From contig JAICWC010000009.1 in the NCBI GenBank assembly GCA_025934995.1, forward strand, positions 1 to 47,665: a DNA stretch of 47,665 nucleotides, given 5' to 3'. The DNA is from Thermoleophilia bacterium (lineage in GTDB: Bacteria > Actinomycetota > Thermoleophilia > Gaiellales > Gaiellaceae). Position numbers and translations under genes: made by a program. Below, piece after piece: positions 8,233 to 14,695 of the stretch. Every line of letters starts with the position of its first letter. Within the stretch, counting starts at the first letter, position 1. The notes beneath the pieces are model-generated. The model ran no database searches, had not been told where the DNA came from, and was given only the letters and a program-made list of their open reading frames with translations.

Positions 8233-9199
8233 CGCCGGCGGACGATACCGGGCGCGCCCCGGCCTTGACGAGGCGCGGATCGCCACGCTCCGGAAAGGGG
8301 ATCTCGACCACGTCGAAGTCGCGGGGAACGACCACGTCCGGGAAGATCTCACGCGCCTCGTCGCGGAGCTCGCCGCCGAAATACCGCGTCGAGACGTGCG
8401 TGAGGGCGAGGAGGCGGACACCCGCGAGCTTCGCGACCTCGGCCGCGTCGGCGGCCGTCGCGTGCAGCGTCTCCTCGGCACGCTCCCGCTCGTCCTTTCC
8501 GAAGGTCGCCTCGTGCACGAGCACGTCCGCGCCGTGTGCGGCCTGTACGACGTGCGGCGACGGCGCGGTGTCGCCGCTCAGGACGAGCTTGCGGCCGGGA
8601 CGCGCGGGGCCCAACACCTCGTCGGGCGTCACGACCGTGCCGTCGGCCAGCGTCAGCGGTTCGCCCGCCTGGAGGATGCCGCGCTCGCGGCCCGGCGGGA
8701 CGCCGAGCGCATCTGCGGCGGCGACGTCGAACCGGCCCGGGCGTTCGTGCTCGACGAGGCCGTAACCCAGCGCCTCGGCGCCGTGCTCGACCGCGAACGC
8801 CTCGAGGACGTACTCCGTGCGCTCGAGGCGGTCGCCCGGCGCGAGCTCCACCAGTGTCAGCGGATATGGGAGCCTGCCGATGAACGGGCGCAATGCGGCG
8901 AACAGGTTCTTGATCCCGGACGGGCCGTAGACGGTGAGCGGCAACTCGGCGCGGCCACGGAGCGCGAACGTCTTGAGCATGCCCGGCAGCCCGAGAAAGT
9001 GGTCGGCGTGGAAGTGCGTGAGGAAGATCTCCTCGAGATCGACCAGGCCGACGGTCGAGCGCTGGAGCTGCCGCTGCGTTCCCTCGGCGCAGTCGAAGAG
9101 CAGGCGCTCGCCGCCGCGGCGCACGAGCAGCGCCGCCGGCGCGCGTTGCGCCGTCGGCATCGAGGCGGAGGTACCGAGGAAGACGACGTCGAGATCCAC
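8198..9199 (-). CDS. rnz: Ribonuclease Z (tRNA 3' endonuclease)
   Basis: RNase Z removes 3' trailers from tRNA precursors that lack an encoded CCA, which fits the tRNA genes in this window (none encodes CCA). The 333-aa protein has the metallo-beta-lactamase signature THFHADHFLGLPG (61-73), the later SGDTAPS and LVHEATF segments, and LTHVSTRY. It is somewhat longer than typical bacterial enzymes because of a low-complexity Gly/Ala tail (SSAGDGANGAGGSGR), which is the part overlapping the next gene. Confidence 0.94.
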   Translation of the reverse strand: MDLDVVFLGTSASMPTAQRAPAALLVRRGGERLLFDCAEGTQRQLQRSTVGLVDLEEIFLTHFHADHFLGLPGMLKTFALRGRAELPLTVYGPSGIKNLFAALRPFIGRLPYPLTLVELAPGDRLERTEYVLEAFAVEHGAEALGYGLVEHERPGRFDVAAADALGVPPGRERGILQAGEPLTLADGTVVTPDEVLGPARPGRKLVLSGDTAPSPHVVQAAHGADVLVHEATFGKDERERAEETLHATAADAAEVAKLAGVRLLALTHVSTRYFGGELRDEAREIFPDVVVPRDFDVVEIPFPERGDPRLVKAGARPVSSAGDGANGAGGSGR

Positions 9200-9224
9200 A
9201 GCCGCCCGATAGTAGGCTCCGCGC

Positions 9225-9680
9225 GTGGCCGACCCGACCGTCCTCGACGTCTATCGCCGCGAGGTCACGCCCGAGCTCTACACCGAGATCCGCGAGCTCT
9301 ACAAGACGCACTCGATCGCGGAGGACGCGCGGGACCTGCCGGGGCTGATCTCGACGCTGACGCCGGACTGCGTCTACGAGCTCGTCCAGACGGGGCACCG
9401 CTGGGAGGGGCATGAAGGCGCGGCGCGCTTCTACACGCAGCTGCTCACGGCGTTCCCGGACATCCACTTCGACCTGACCGACATCGTCATCGGCCCACAG
9501 GGCGTGTGCGAGGAGGCGAACGTCTCGGCCACCCACGAGGCGGAGTGGCTCGGCGTCGAGGCGACCGGCGAGCGACTCGAATGGAAGGTCGTCATCTGGT
9601 TCCCCTGGGACCAGGACCAGCGCAAGTTCCGCGGCGAGCGCGTCTATGTCGCCGGGATCGAGATCCCGGCGGTCGAATAG
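9225..9680 (+). CDS. SnoaL/NTF2-fold polyketide-cyclase-like protein
   Basis: A 151-aa protein of the SnoaL-like superfamily, a cone-shaped alpha+beta barrel used by cyclases, isomerases and many uncharacterised proteins. The segments DLPGLISTLTPDCVYELVQTG and HEGAARFYTQLLTAFPDIHFDL are typical. The GTG start is 25 bases from the divergent rnz start. Substrate is unknown. The last 14 codons including the TAG stop are duplicated directly downstream (see repeat), so readthrough would add ELRVAGIEIPAIE. Confidence 0.8.
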   Translation: MADPTVLDVYRREVTPELYTEIRELYKTHSIAEDARDLPGLISTLTPDCVYELVQTGHRWEGHEGAARFYTQLLTAFPDIHFDLTDIVIGPQGVCEEANVSATHEAEWLGVEATGERLEWKVVIWFPWDQDQRKFRGERVYVAGIEIPAVE

Positions 9681-9731
9681 GAACTCCGTGTCGCCGGGAT
9701 CGAGATCCCGGCGATCGAATAGGAACTTCGC
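9648..9731 (+). repeat. Two tandem 42-bp copies with an embedded perfect hairpin
   Basis: The unit begins GTCGCCGGGATCGAGATC and occurs twice back to back with three differences. Each copy holds the inverted repeat CGCCGGGAT-CGAG-ATCCCGGCG (9650-9671 and 9692-9713). The first copy is the coding 3' end plus stop of the SnoaL-like gene. Because 42 is a multiple of three, the second copy keeps the same frame. Confidence 0.9.
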
Positions 9732-9758
9732 GCGCCGGAGAGCGCGGTCTCCGGCGCG
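9731..9758 (+). terminator. GC-rich hairpin after the SnoaL-like gene
   Basis: A perfect 11-bp inverted repeat (CGCGCCGGAGA / TCTCCGGCGCG) with a 6-base loop lies 50 nt after the stop codon. There is no U-tract, which is common for actinobacterial terminators. It may work together with the two repeat hairpins just before it. Confidence 0.5.
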
Positions 9759-9925
9759 CTTCGTGCAGAAGGTCGCTGGTTGCCCGCCGTGGCGCGGCGC
9801 CTGCGGCGCCGGGCCAGGGAGCGGGGATCCGGCGCGCACCAAGCCGCTTCGCGTCTTGGCGCCCGCCGTGCGAATGCACTCCGCCATTCGCGCTCCGTCG
9901 GACCAGCCGGCAACGCTGGCGCGGT
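9759..9925. other. Non-coding stretch between SnoaL-like gene and LysM gene
   Basis: I see no credible coding frame here; the ORFs listed across it are Arg/Pro/Ala-rich shadows. It contains short GC-rich inverted repeats only. Confidence 0.5.
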
Positions 9926-9946
9926 CGAGCGCCGAAAGGGCGCTCG
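9926..9946 (-). terminator. Hairpin directly after the LysM gene stop
   Basis: CGAGCGCC-CTTTC-GGCGCTCG on the minus strand, an 8-bp stem with a 5-base loop, starts immediately after the TAG of the LysM gene. There is no U-tract. It is probably the terminator of the SOS transcript. Confidence 0.55.
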
Positions 9947-10189
9947 CTAGCCGGGCAGAACGAGGTGCTGGCCGGGCGAGAGCATCGTCGTGTGCAGGTG
10001 GTTCCGCTGCTCGAGCTTCCAGACACCCTCGCGGACGTCGCCTGCGTAGCTCCGTGCGGCGATCGACCAGAGGGTGTCGGTCGGCTTCACGACGTACGTC
10101 CGCTCGGGCCCTGCGCCGTGCGAGCTGCGGGCGGCGAGGCCGACGGCGAGTGCCGCCAGGACGAGCACGATTGCGAACTTGCCGAACAT
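9947..10189 (-). CDS. Membrane-anchored LysM protein, probable SOS-induced cell-division inhibitor (YneA/ChiZ type)
   Basis: An 80-aa protein with one N-terminal membrane segment (FAIVLVLAALAVGLAA, 5-20) and a LysM domain (TYVVKPTDTLWSIAARSY... to LVLPG, 31-79). This is the architecture of Bacillus YneA and actinobacterial SOS division suppressors such as mycobacterial ChiZ (Rv2719c). The upstream region holds a TTGACA/TATCAT promoter with two LexA boxes, one in the spacer and one over the start codon, supporting an SOS role. The predicted transcription start falls at or just before the ATG, so the mRNA is probably leaderless. It is shorter than YneA and lacks a distinct catalytic domain. Confidence 0.85.
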   Translation of the reverse strand: MFGKFAIVLVLAALAVGLAARSSHGAGPERTYVVKPTDTLWSIAARSYAGDVREGVWKLEQRNHLHTTMLSPGQHLVLPG

Positions 10190-10196
10190 GTGTTCG
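10183..10196. promoter_or_regulatory. LexA box 1 (SOS operator) over the LysM start codon
   Basis: CGAACATGTGTTCG, a perfect match to the CGAAC-N4-GTTCG operator used by LexA in Gram-positive bacteria. The CAT inside it is the complement of the LysM gene start codon, so bound LexA would sit on the transcription and translation start. Confidence 0.85.
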
Positions 10197-10197
10197 C

Positions 10198-10227
10198 ATG
10201 ATAGAGCGAACAGGTGTTCGGTGTCAA
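10198..10227 (-). promoter_or_regulatory. Strong sigma70-type promoter of the LysM (SOS) gene
   Basis: On the minus strand: TTGACA (10222-10227), an 18-bp spacer, then TATCAT (10198-10203). The consensus -35 is rare in such GC-rich DNA. The spacer contains LexA box 2. The -35 overlaps the stop codon of the upstream phosphodiesterase gene. Confidence 0.75.
10207..10220. promoter_or_regulatory. LexA box 2 (SOS operator) in the promoter spacer
   Basis: CGAACAGGTGTTCG fits CGAAC-N4-GTTCG. It lies 24 bp from box 1, a little over two helical turns, between the -35 and -10 elements. Confidence 0.85.
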
Positions 10228-10721
10228 GGGCGGATCTCGACGAGCCGCGGCCGGATCCGCCGGCCGGCGATCGAAAGCCGCAAAAACGAGTGAAACGGCC
10301 CGCGACGGCGCTCCGTCGGCGACCCGGGGTTCAACAGCCAGACCCCGTCTGCCCGCTCGACGAGCGGGAGATGCGTATGGCCGAAGACGATCGCGGCGCA
10401 GTCGGGGAAGCGCCGGCGGAGCCGCTCCTCGCGCCCGGCCGCGGGGCCCGGAATGTGGACCATCCCGATCCGGACGTCCTCCACCTCGACCACGAGCTCC
10501 TTGGGCAGCAGCTCCCGCAGCGCCGCCTCGTCGGCGTTCCCGTACACCGCCTGGACCGGCGGCCCGATCGCGCGCAGCTCATCGAGCACCGCCACCGCGG
10601 AGACGTCGCCGCCGTGGAGGATCAGGTCGGCCCCGCGCAGCGCCTCGAGACATGCCTCGGGGAGCCGTCTGGCTCCCCGAGGCAGGTGCGTGTCCGAGAT
10701 GACGACTACTTCTTGCGGCAG
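10224..10721 (-). CDS. YfcE/MJ0936-type metallophosphodiesterase (start codon uncertain)
   Basis: A calcineurin-like phosphodiesterase of about 165 aa. Metal-binding motifs appear in order: SDTH, LHGGD, GNAD (GNxD), MVHI and GHTH, followed by the usual LLNPGSPTERR ending. Substrate unknown. The odd point is the start: between the stop of the preceding gene (10706) and the conserved VVVISDTHLP there is no in-frame ATG, GTG or TTG; the nearest is the GTG at 10904, deep inside the upstream gene. I use a CTG (MPQEVVVISD) provisionally. Initiation at CTG, or at GTA or ATC a few codons later, would be non-canonical. A 13-bp inverted repeat covers its first codons. Confidence 0.8.
   Translation of the reverse strand: MPQEVVVISDTHLPRGARRLPEACLEALRGADLILHGGDVSAVAVLDELRAIGPPVQAVYGNADEAALRELLPKELVVEVEDVRIGMVHIPGPAAGREERLRRRFPDCAAIVFGHTHLPLVERADGVWLLNPGSPTERRRGPFHSFLRLSIAGRRIRPRLVEIRP
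10654..10683 (-). terminator. Perfect 13-bp inverted repeat after the secreted-protein gene
   Basis: GCCTCGGGGAGCC and its complement are separated by four bases, 22 nt downstream of the stop of the secreted TIM-barrel gene and inside the 5' codons of the phosphodiesterase. It is strong enough to terminate transcription (no U-tract) or to restrict translation of the phosphodiesterase. Confidence 0.5.
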
Positions 10722-12061
10722 GGTTGCTGCTTCGTCGAGTGCGTGCCCAGGCTGCAGAGCGGGGGCTTCGCGGGAACGGTCAGGCCGTTGACGGGCGGGG
10801 CGCCCTTGCTCTTGCCCTTGCCCTTCCCCTTGGCCCCGGCCTTGCTCGTCGGGCCGACCTTGCCTGACGCGGCGGGCGTCCAGTTGACGAGAGGACCGGT
10901 GCACGCGCTGCGCCCGGCTGCAAAGAGCGGCGCCAGCGCCGAGTACGCCTGCTTCGGCGTGGAGATGCCCTCGCCGCCTGCGGTGAGAAGACCGGACTGC
11001 CAGCCACCGCCGACGACGGCGCCGGTGGCGTCGCGTCCGTCACGGGTCGACTCGTCCTCGAGGAGGAAGAGGTTGACGGCCGCAACGCTCGGGTCGCAGG
11101 CGAAGTATTTCTGCGCGGCCACCCGCAGGTACTGAGCCTGCGTCTGCTCGCTGACCACGCCGACGTTTTCATCGTGGATGTACTGCGGGTACGCCGTCGT
11201 GTCGGTCTGCCACCCCAGCTCGTCGATCACGAACTGGAGCCCGTCGACCGTCGTCGGCTGACCTGTGCCGTTGAAGGCGTCGTAGAGCGCCTGCTTGACG
11301 CGATCGAGGTTCGAGACGCCGAAGAACGAGGGGTTCGCGTAGCCGACGTCGGGGGAGTCCGTCGGGCTGTTCGGGTTCGGATAGGGGTGGATCGACATCT
11401 CGTCCATGATCGGCTCCGTGCGACCGGAGGCCCTGTAGGCGGCGCCGACACCCCGGATGAAGGGGATCGGCGCTGTCTGCGTCGGTCCGTTCGACCGCGG
11501 CGAGAGGCCGAAGCCGATGACGTTGGCCTCGGGGTCGGCGGCATGGATCGAGTCGTAACAGGCCGCGAGCAACGCCTCGTAGGCGGCCGGTGCCGAGCTG
11601 TTCTGGGGATTCCAATAGAGCTGCGTGTTCGGCTCGTTCCAGACGATGAAGTCATGGATGCCCCACTGCGCCGCGGTCTGGGCGACCGTCGCGGCCCACG
11701 CGCAGAAGGCGGTTGCGTCATGTGCACTCGCCGGACGGCCGTACAGCGCGAGCTCGACCTTGATGCCGTCCTGCTGCGCCTGCGGTGCGGCGCGGTTCAG
11801 AAACGGGAGCTCGTCGATCGTCGTCGGGCGGTCGGGGCTCCACGAGAGCGTCCAGCGCTCTTCGCCGAGGTTCGCGCCCTTCAGCTCCTGGTCGAACCAC
11901 GCACCGCCGTCGTCGGCGTACTTGCCCGCGTCGTCGGCGACACCCCAGACGAGCGGCCCGGGGACGATCCCGCCCGGCCCGCGCGTGTGCGCGCCGGCAG
12001 TCGAGACGAGAACGGTGAGCGCCGTGCAAAGGAGCACGCCGGCCGCAGCAAAGTGCTTCAT
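10706..12061 (-). CDS. Secreted glycoside-hydrolase-like TIM-barrel protein
   Basis: A 451-aa exported protein: signal peptide (residues 1-24, cleavage near TAGA-HT), then a barrel domain resembling clan GH-A enzymes. IVWNEPN (139-145, E143) fits the acid/base motif on strand 4 and FVIDELGW (277-284, E281) fits the nucleophile on strand 7. The substrate is unknown. The C-terminus carries a Lys/Gly-rich linker (about 407-420) and a short Cys-containing tail (CSLGTHSTKQQPC). A GGAAGGAA ribosome-binding site precedes the ATG. A distant relative lies at 37587-38999. Confidence 0.82.
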   Translation of the reverse strand: MKHFAAAGVLLCTALTVLVSTAGAHTRGPGGIVPGPLVWGVADDAGKYADDGGAWFDQELKGANLGEERWTLSWSPDRPTTIDELPFLNRAAPQAQQDGIKVELALYGRPASAHDATAFCAWAATVAQTAAQWGIHDFIVWNEPNTQLYWNPQNSSAPAAYEALLAACYDSIHAADPEANVIGFGLSPRSNGPTQTAPIPFIRGVGAAYRASGRTEPIMDEMSIHPYPNPNSPTDSPDVGYANPSFFGVSNLDRVKQALYDAFNGTGQPTTVDGLQFVIDELGWQTDTTAYPQYIHDENVGVVSEQTQAQYLRVAAQKYFACDPSVAAVNLFLLEDESTRDGRDATGAVVGGGWQSGLLTAGGEGISTPKQAYSALAPLFAAGRSACTGPLVNWTPAASGKVGPTSKAGAKGKGKGKSKGAPPVNGLTVPAKPPLCSLGTHSTKQQPCRKK

Positions 12062-12160
12062 TCGGTTCCTTCCCTAAAAAGTTGGACGTGTGCCCTCGCT
12101 CATCGACAAGCTAGTGCGCGGCCTTTGGGCCGTTCAGCCCATCTTTCGGTCCCGCGAGGC
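12062..12160 (-). other. 99-nt leader region of the secreted TIM-barrel gene
   Basis: Between two minus-strand genes. It contains GGGACCGAAAGATGGGC and the small inverted repeat GGGC-TGAACG-GCCC, flanked by GGCC repeats that could pair. No named riboswitch is recognised. Confidence 0.4.
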
Positions 12161-13201
12161 CTACCCCTTGTGGAGGAGAACGGCGTCGACGAGCTTCGCC
12201 GCGCCGAAGCGAACCGGATCGTCGGCCGGCAAGCCTGTCTCGTTCTCCGCCGCTGCGATCGCCGCACGCGCGTCGTCGTCGTCCACGAGCCGACGGGTGT
12301 TGAGGGCGATCGCGGCCACCTTCGCCTGCCGCGCCGGCAGCGCCGTCCGCTCGTGCAGCTCGACGAGGTCGCGCAGCGGCGGGATCGGATGCGGCCCGCC
12401 TCCGCAGCCTTCGATCTCCTCGCGCCCGGTCTCGTGACAGAGCACGAGAAGATGCGGCGTGCTGCCGTGGTAGAGGCCGAGCGTGACGCCCGAGTACACC
12501 GGATTGATCAACGAGCCCTGGCCTTCGACCCAGAGGAGCTCTCCCCCGCGCTCATGCCCTTCGACGACGAGCCGTTCGGCCGCCCCGGCGATGAAGTCGG
12601 CGACGACTGCGTCGACGGCGATGCCCCAACCGGCGATCGCGATCCCCGTCTGGCCCGTGGGGACGAACTCCGACTCGATTCCCCGCGCGCGCGCCTCGCG
12701 GTCGAGCTCGAGCGACACCGTCATCTTCCCGATCGCGCAATCGGAGCCAACGGTCAGCACGATCGTCGCCGGCACCGCGAGGTTCGCGCCCGTCGCCGTC
12801 GAGAGGTCGCGCGGCGGCTTGCGCAGGTCGCGCAGCTCGACGCCGTGCCGGTGCGCGAGCTCCTCGAGGTTCGGATCCTCCGAGAGGAACACGTGCAATC
12901 CGTTTTCGATGTCGAGCCCTTCCTCGATGCACTCCTTCAAGAGATCGAGCCACGCAGGCGGGAACCGGCCGCCTTGCGTCGCGACGCCGACGAGCGCGGT
13001 GTTCGGTGCGTGCTCCTTCGCCTCGGCAACGGTGCGGACCACCGGCACGCCGCCTTCGGTGTCGCCCGCATTACGCGTCGAGTCGAGGATCACGGCGACG
13101 TCGTCGCGCCGGTAGCGCAGCACCCCGCGCATCGTCTTGCCGTAGTGCGCGTCGGCGCTGAAGCCCTCAGCGAGGATCAGGTAGCGCGTTTCGCGTGACA
13201 C
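12161..13201 (-). CDS. dgcN: DUF1611 family protein, probable D-glutamate N-acetyltransferase
   Basis: A 346-aa protein of the DUF1611 family, with a Rossmann-like N-terminal half (RYLILAEGFSADAHYGKT...) and a P-loop-type C-terminal half (LTVGSDCAIGKMTVSLEL, with GxxxxGK). DUF1611 proteins paired with a dipeptide-epimerase-like enzyme are known as DgcN, which N-acetylates D-glutamate. The GTG start overlaps the end of the adjacent epimerase gene by 35 nt, so the two are coupled. The assignment rests on family recognition and this pairing. Confidence 0.8.
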   Translation of the reverse strand: MSRETRYLILAEGFSADAHYGKTMRGVLRYRRDDVAVILDSTRNAGDTEGGVPVVRTVAEAKEHAPNTALVGVATQGGRFPPAWLDLLKECIEEGLDIENGLHVFLSEDPNLEELAHRHGVELRDLRKPPRDLSTATGANLAVPATIVLTVGSDCAIGKMTVSLELDREARARGIESEFVPTGQTGIAIAGWGIAVDAVVADFIAGAAERLVVEGHERGGELLWVEGQGSLINPVYSGVTLGLYHGSTPHLLVLCHETGREEIEGCGGGPHPIPPLRDLVELHERTALPARQAKVAAIALNTRRLVDDDDARAAIAAAENETGLPADDPVRFGAAKLVDAVLLHKG

Positions 13202-14192
13202 CGAGTCCCGGAAGCTCCGATGGAAGTTGGACGCCGTCGACGAACTGCACGCCCGGCCACGGGTCGTGCGAGATGAGGATGTTGCCGTCGAGGTCGATAT
13301 GGTCGAAGAGCGATGCGACGTGCGCGCCCGCGGCGATGCCGAGACCGGACTCGACCATGCACCCGAGCATGCAGCCGAGGCCGAGTGCCCGCGCAGCGTG
13401 CGTCATGCGCACCGCCTCGCGGATGCCGCCCGACTTCGCGAGCTTCACGTTGATCCCGTGCGCACGATCGGCACAGAGCGCGACGTCGTGCAGCGTGTGA
13501 CAGTCCTCGTCGACGTAGATCGGGATCGGCGAGCGATCCTTCAGCGTCGCGCCGCCGTCGTCGCCCGCGGGCAGCGGCTGCTCGCAGTACTCCACCCCGA
13601 GCTCGGCGAGCTGCGGTAGCGCATCGAGCGCTTCGTCGAGCGACCACGCCTCGTTGACGTCGACCTGCAACGGGGTGTCGCCGGCCGCGGCGCGGACGGC
13701 GCGCACGCGCTCGACGTCGCGGCCGTCGCGTGCTCCGAGCTTCAGCTTCAGCCGCTTGAACCGCCCTCGCACCTTCTCCGTCCGCGCGGCCATGTCGTCC
13801 GGGTCGCCGAGCCAGATCGTCCAGCTCGTCGGCGGGCCGATCCGCGGCAGGCCGAGGAGCTGATGAATCGGACGGCCGACGAGCTTCCCCTGCAGGTCGT
13901 GCAGCGCGGCGTCGAGTGCAGCCCGTGCGGCGAACTCGCGCGCCGGCAGCCGAGCCATGATCTCCTCGAGCGCGAACGGGTCGTCCCCGAGGAGCGCCGC
14001 ATGCTCCTCGACGTACGCGTGCGCCGACTCCGGCGACTCGTCGTAGCGCGCGATCGGCGCGGCCTCGCCATAACCGTGTACGCCGCTGCACCGAACCTCG
14101 ACCTCGACGACGCGCTCTTCGTCCCGCGCGCTGCGCGAGATGACGAACGTCTCGGCGAGCTGGAGCGTGACGATCCGCGACGAGACCTCCAT
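13167..14192 (-). CDS. dgcA: Dipeptide epimerase-like enolase superfamily protein, probable N-acetyl-D-glutamate racemase
   Basis: A 341-aa muconate-lactonising subgroup enolase. The expected active site is visible: KLK (149-151), metal ligands in VDVNEAW (D178), EYCEQP (E204) and YVDED (D228), and the second-face lysine in NVKLAKSGG (K250/K253). This is the L-Ala-D/L-Glu epimerase family. Next to a DUF1611 gene it is more likely the DgcA partner that racemises N-acetyl-D-glutamate. The start is the ATG of MEVSSRIV; the track's longer ORF is the antisense of tRNA-Arg. Peptidoglycan dipeptide epimerisation is the alternative role. Confidence 0.82.
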   Translation of the reverse strand: MEVSSRIVTLQLAETFVISRSARDEERVVEVEVRCSGVHGYGEAAPIARYDESPESAHAYVEEHAALLGDDPFALEEIMARLPAREFAARAALDAALHDLQGKLVGRPIHQLLGLPRIGPPTSWTIWLGDPDDMAARTEKVRGRFKRLKLKLGARDGRDVERVRAVRAAAGDTPLQVDVNEAWSLDEALDALPQLAELGVEYCEQPLPAGDDGGATLKDRSPIPIYVDEDCHTLHDVALCADRAHGINVKLAKSGGIREAVRMTHAARALGLGCMLGCMVESGLGIAAGAHVASLFDHIDLDGNILISHDPWPGVQFVDGVQLPSELPGLGVTRNALPDPR

Positions 14193-14221
14193 CCGCGCGC
14201 AGGCTACACTTGCAGTCCCGG

Positions 14222-14294
14222 GCGCCCGTAGCTCAGGGGATAGAGCGCGCGCCTCCGGAGCGCGAGGTCGGAGGTTCGAATCCTCCCGGGCGCA
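14222..14294 (+). tRNA. tRNA-Arg (anticodon CCG)
   Basis: Acceptor GCGCCCG pairs with CGGGCGC; D arm GCTCAGGGGATAGAGC; anticodon loop CTCCGGA gives CCG; T loop GGTTCGAATCC. Discriminator A, CCA not encoded. The antisense yields the familiar spurious protein ...GRIRTSDLALRR. Confidence 0.96.
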
Positions 14295-14298
14295 CTCC

Positions 14299-14682
14299 AT
14301 GGCGGAGAAGACCGAGCGGCTGAGAGATGCATTCGCCGCGCTCGACCGCGGCGACACGGGCGCGTTTGCGGCTCTCTTCCGCCCGGATGCACAGTGGCGC
14401 GGCGTCGCAGGCCGCGGCTACAACGGCGAAACGCCGCTCTGACGCGATCGCCGAGAGGTCGTGGACCTTCTCGCGAACCACCATCGTGCCGGACGCCGGT
14501 TCGAGGCGCTGGACCTGATCGAGGAGGGCGACCGGGTCGCCGTCCGCCTCGGCGTCACCGACCCCGAGTGGTCCGGGCGCGGCGAGACGTACAAGGTCTT
14601 CACGTTCGCGGCAGACGAGGCCGTGCTGCTCGAGGATTGCGTCGACCGCGACGACGCGCTCGCGAAGCTCGCGGCCGGGTAG
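14299..14682 (+). CDS. NTF2/SnoaL-like protein, candidate selenoprotein (in-frame TGA at codon 48)
   Basis: The track gives two pieces, ending at 14442 and starting at 14461, but they are in the same frame, separated only by a TGA (14440-14442) and six codons. Joined they encode 127 residues with a continuous NTF2-like pattern: ERLRDAFAALDRGDTGAFAALFRPDAQWRG, then RDRREVVDLLANHH, then EALDLIEEGDRVAVRLGV and ETYKVFTFAADEAVLLEDCVDRDDAL. Many relatives, as I recall them, carry Cys before the RxRxEV helix, the position of this TGA. A hairpin at SECIS spacing follows. Sec recoding or a nonsense mutation are the two options; no further stops or frameshifts are present. The ATG is only five bases after tRNA-Arg. 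Function unknown. Confidence 0.7.
14452..14473 (+). promoter_or_regulatory. Candidate bacterial SECIS hairpin in the NTF2-like mRNA
   Basis: Starting 9 nt after the in-frame TGA, the arms CGAGAGGUC and GACCUUCUCG form nine base pairs with one bulged U around a GUG loop. The loop begins 19 nt after the UGA and has G first, which fits the general bacterial SECIS model (spacing 16-37 nt, G in the first loop positions). The loop is not the fdhF-like GGUC, so the match is weaker than for the merB-like gene. Confidence 0.6.
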
Positions 14683-14695
14683 CTTCGAGCTACCC
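14677..14695. terminator. Bidirectional terminator hairpin between convergent genes
   Basis: GGGTAGC-TTCGA-GCTACCC, a 7-bp perfect stem between the ends of the NTF2-like gene (plus) and the ABM-like gene (minus). It includes the stop codon of the former. Confidence 0.55.

Noticed and set aside
9225-9731. Amber readthrough extension of the SnoaL-like protein
   Set aside because: The downstream copy is a tandem duplication including its own stop; nothing suggests suppression of TAG.
14204-14392. ORF with GRIRTSDLALRRRALYPLSYG on the minus strand
   Set aside because: Classic antisense translation of tRNA-Arg.
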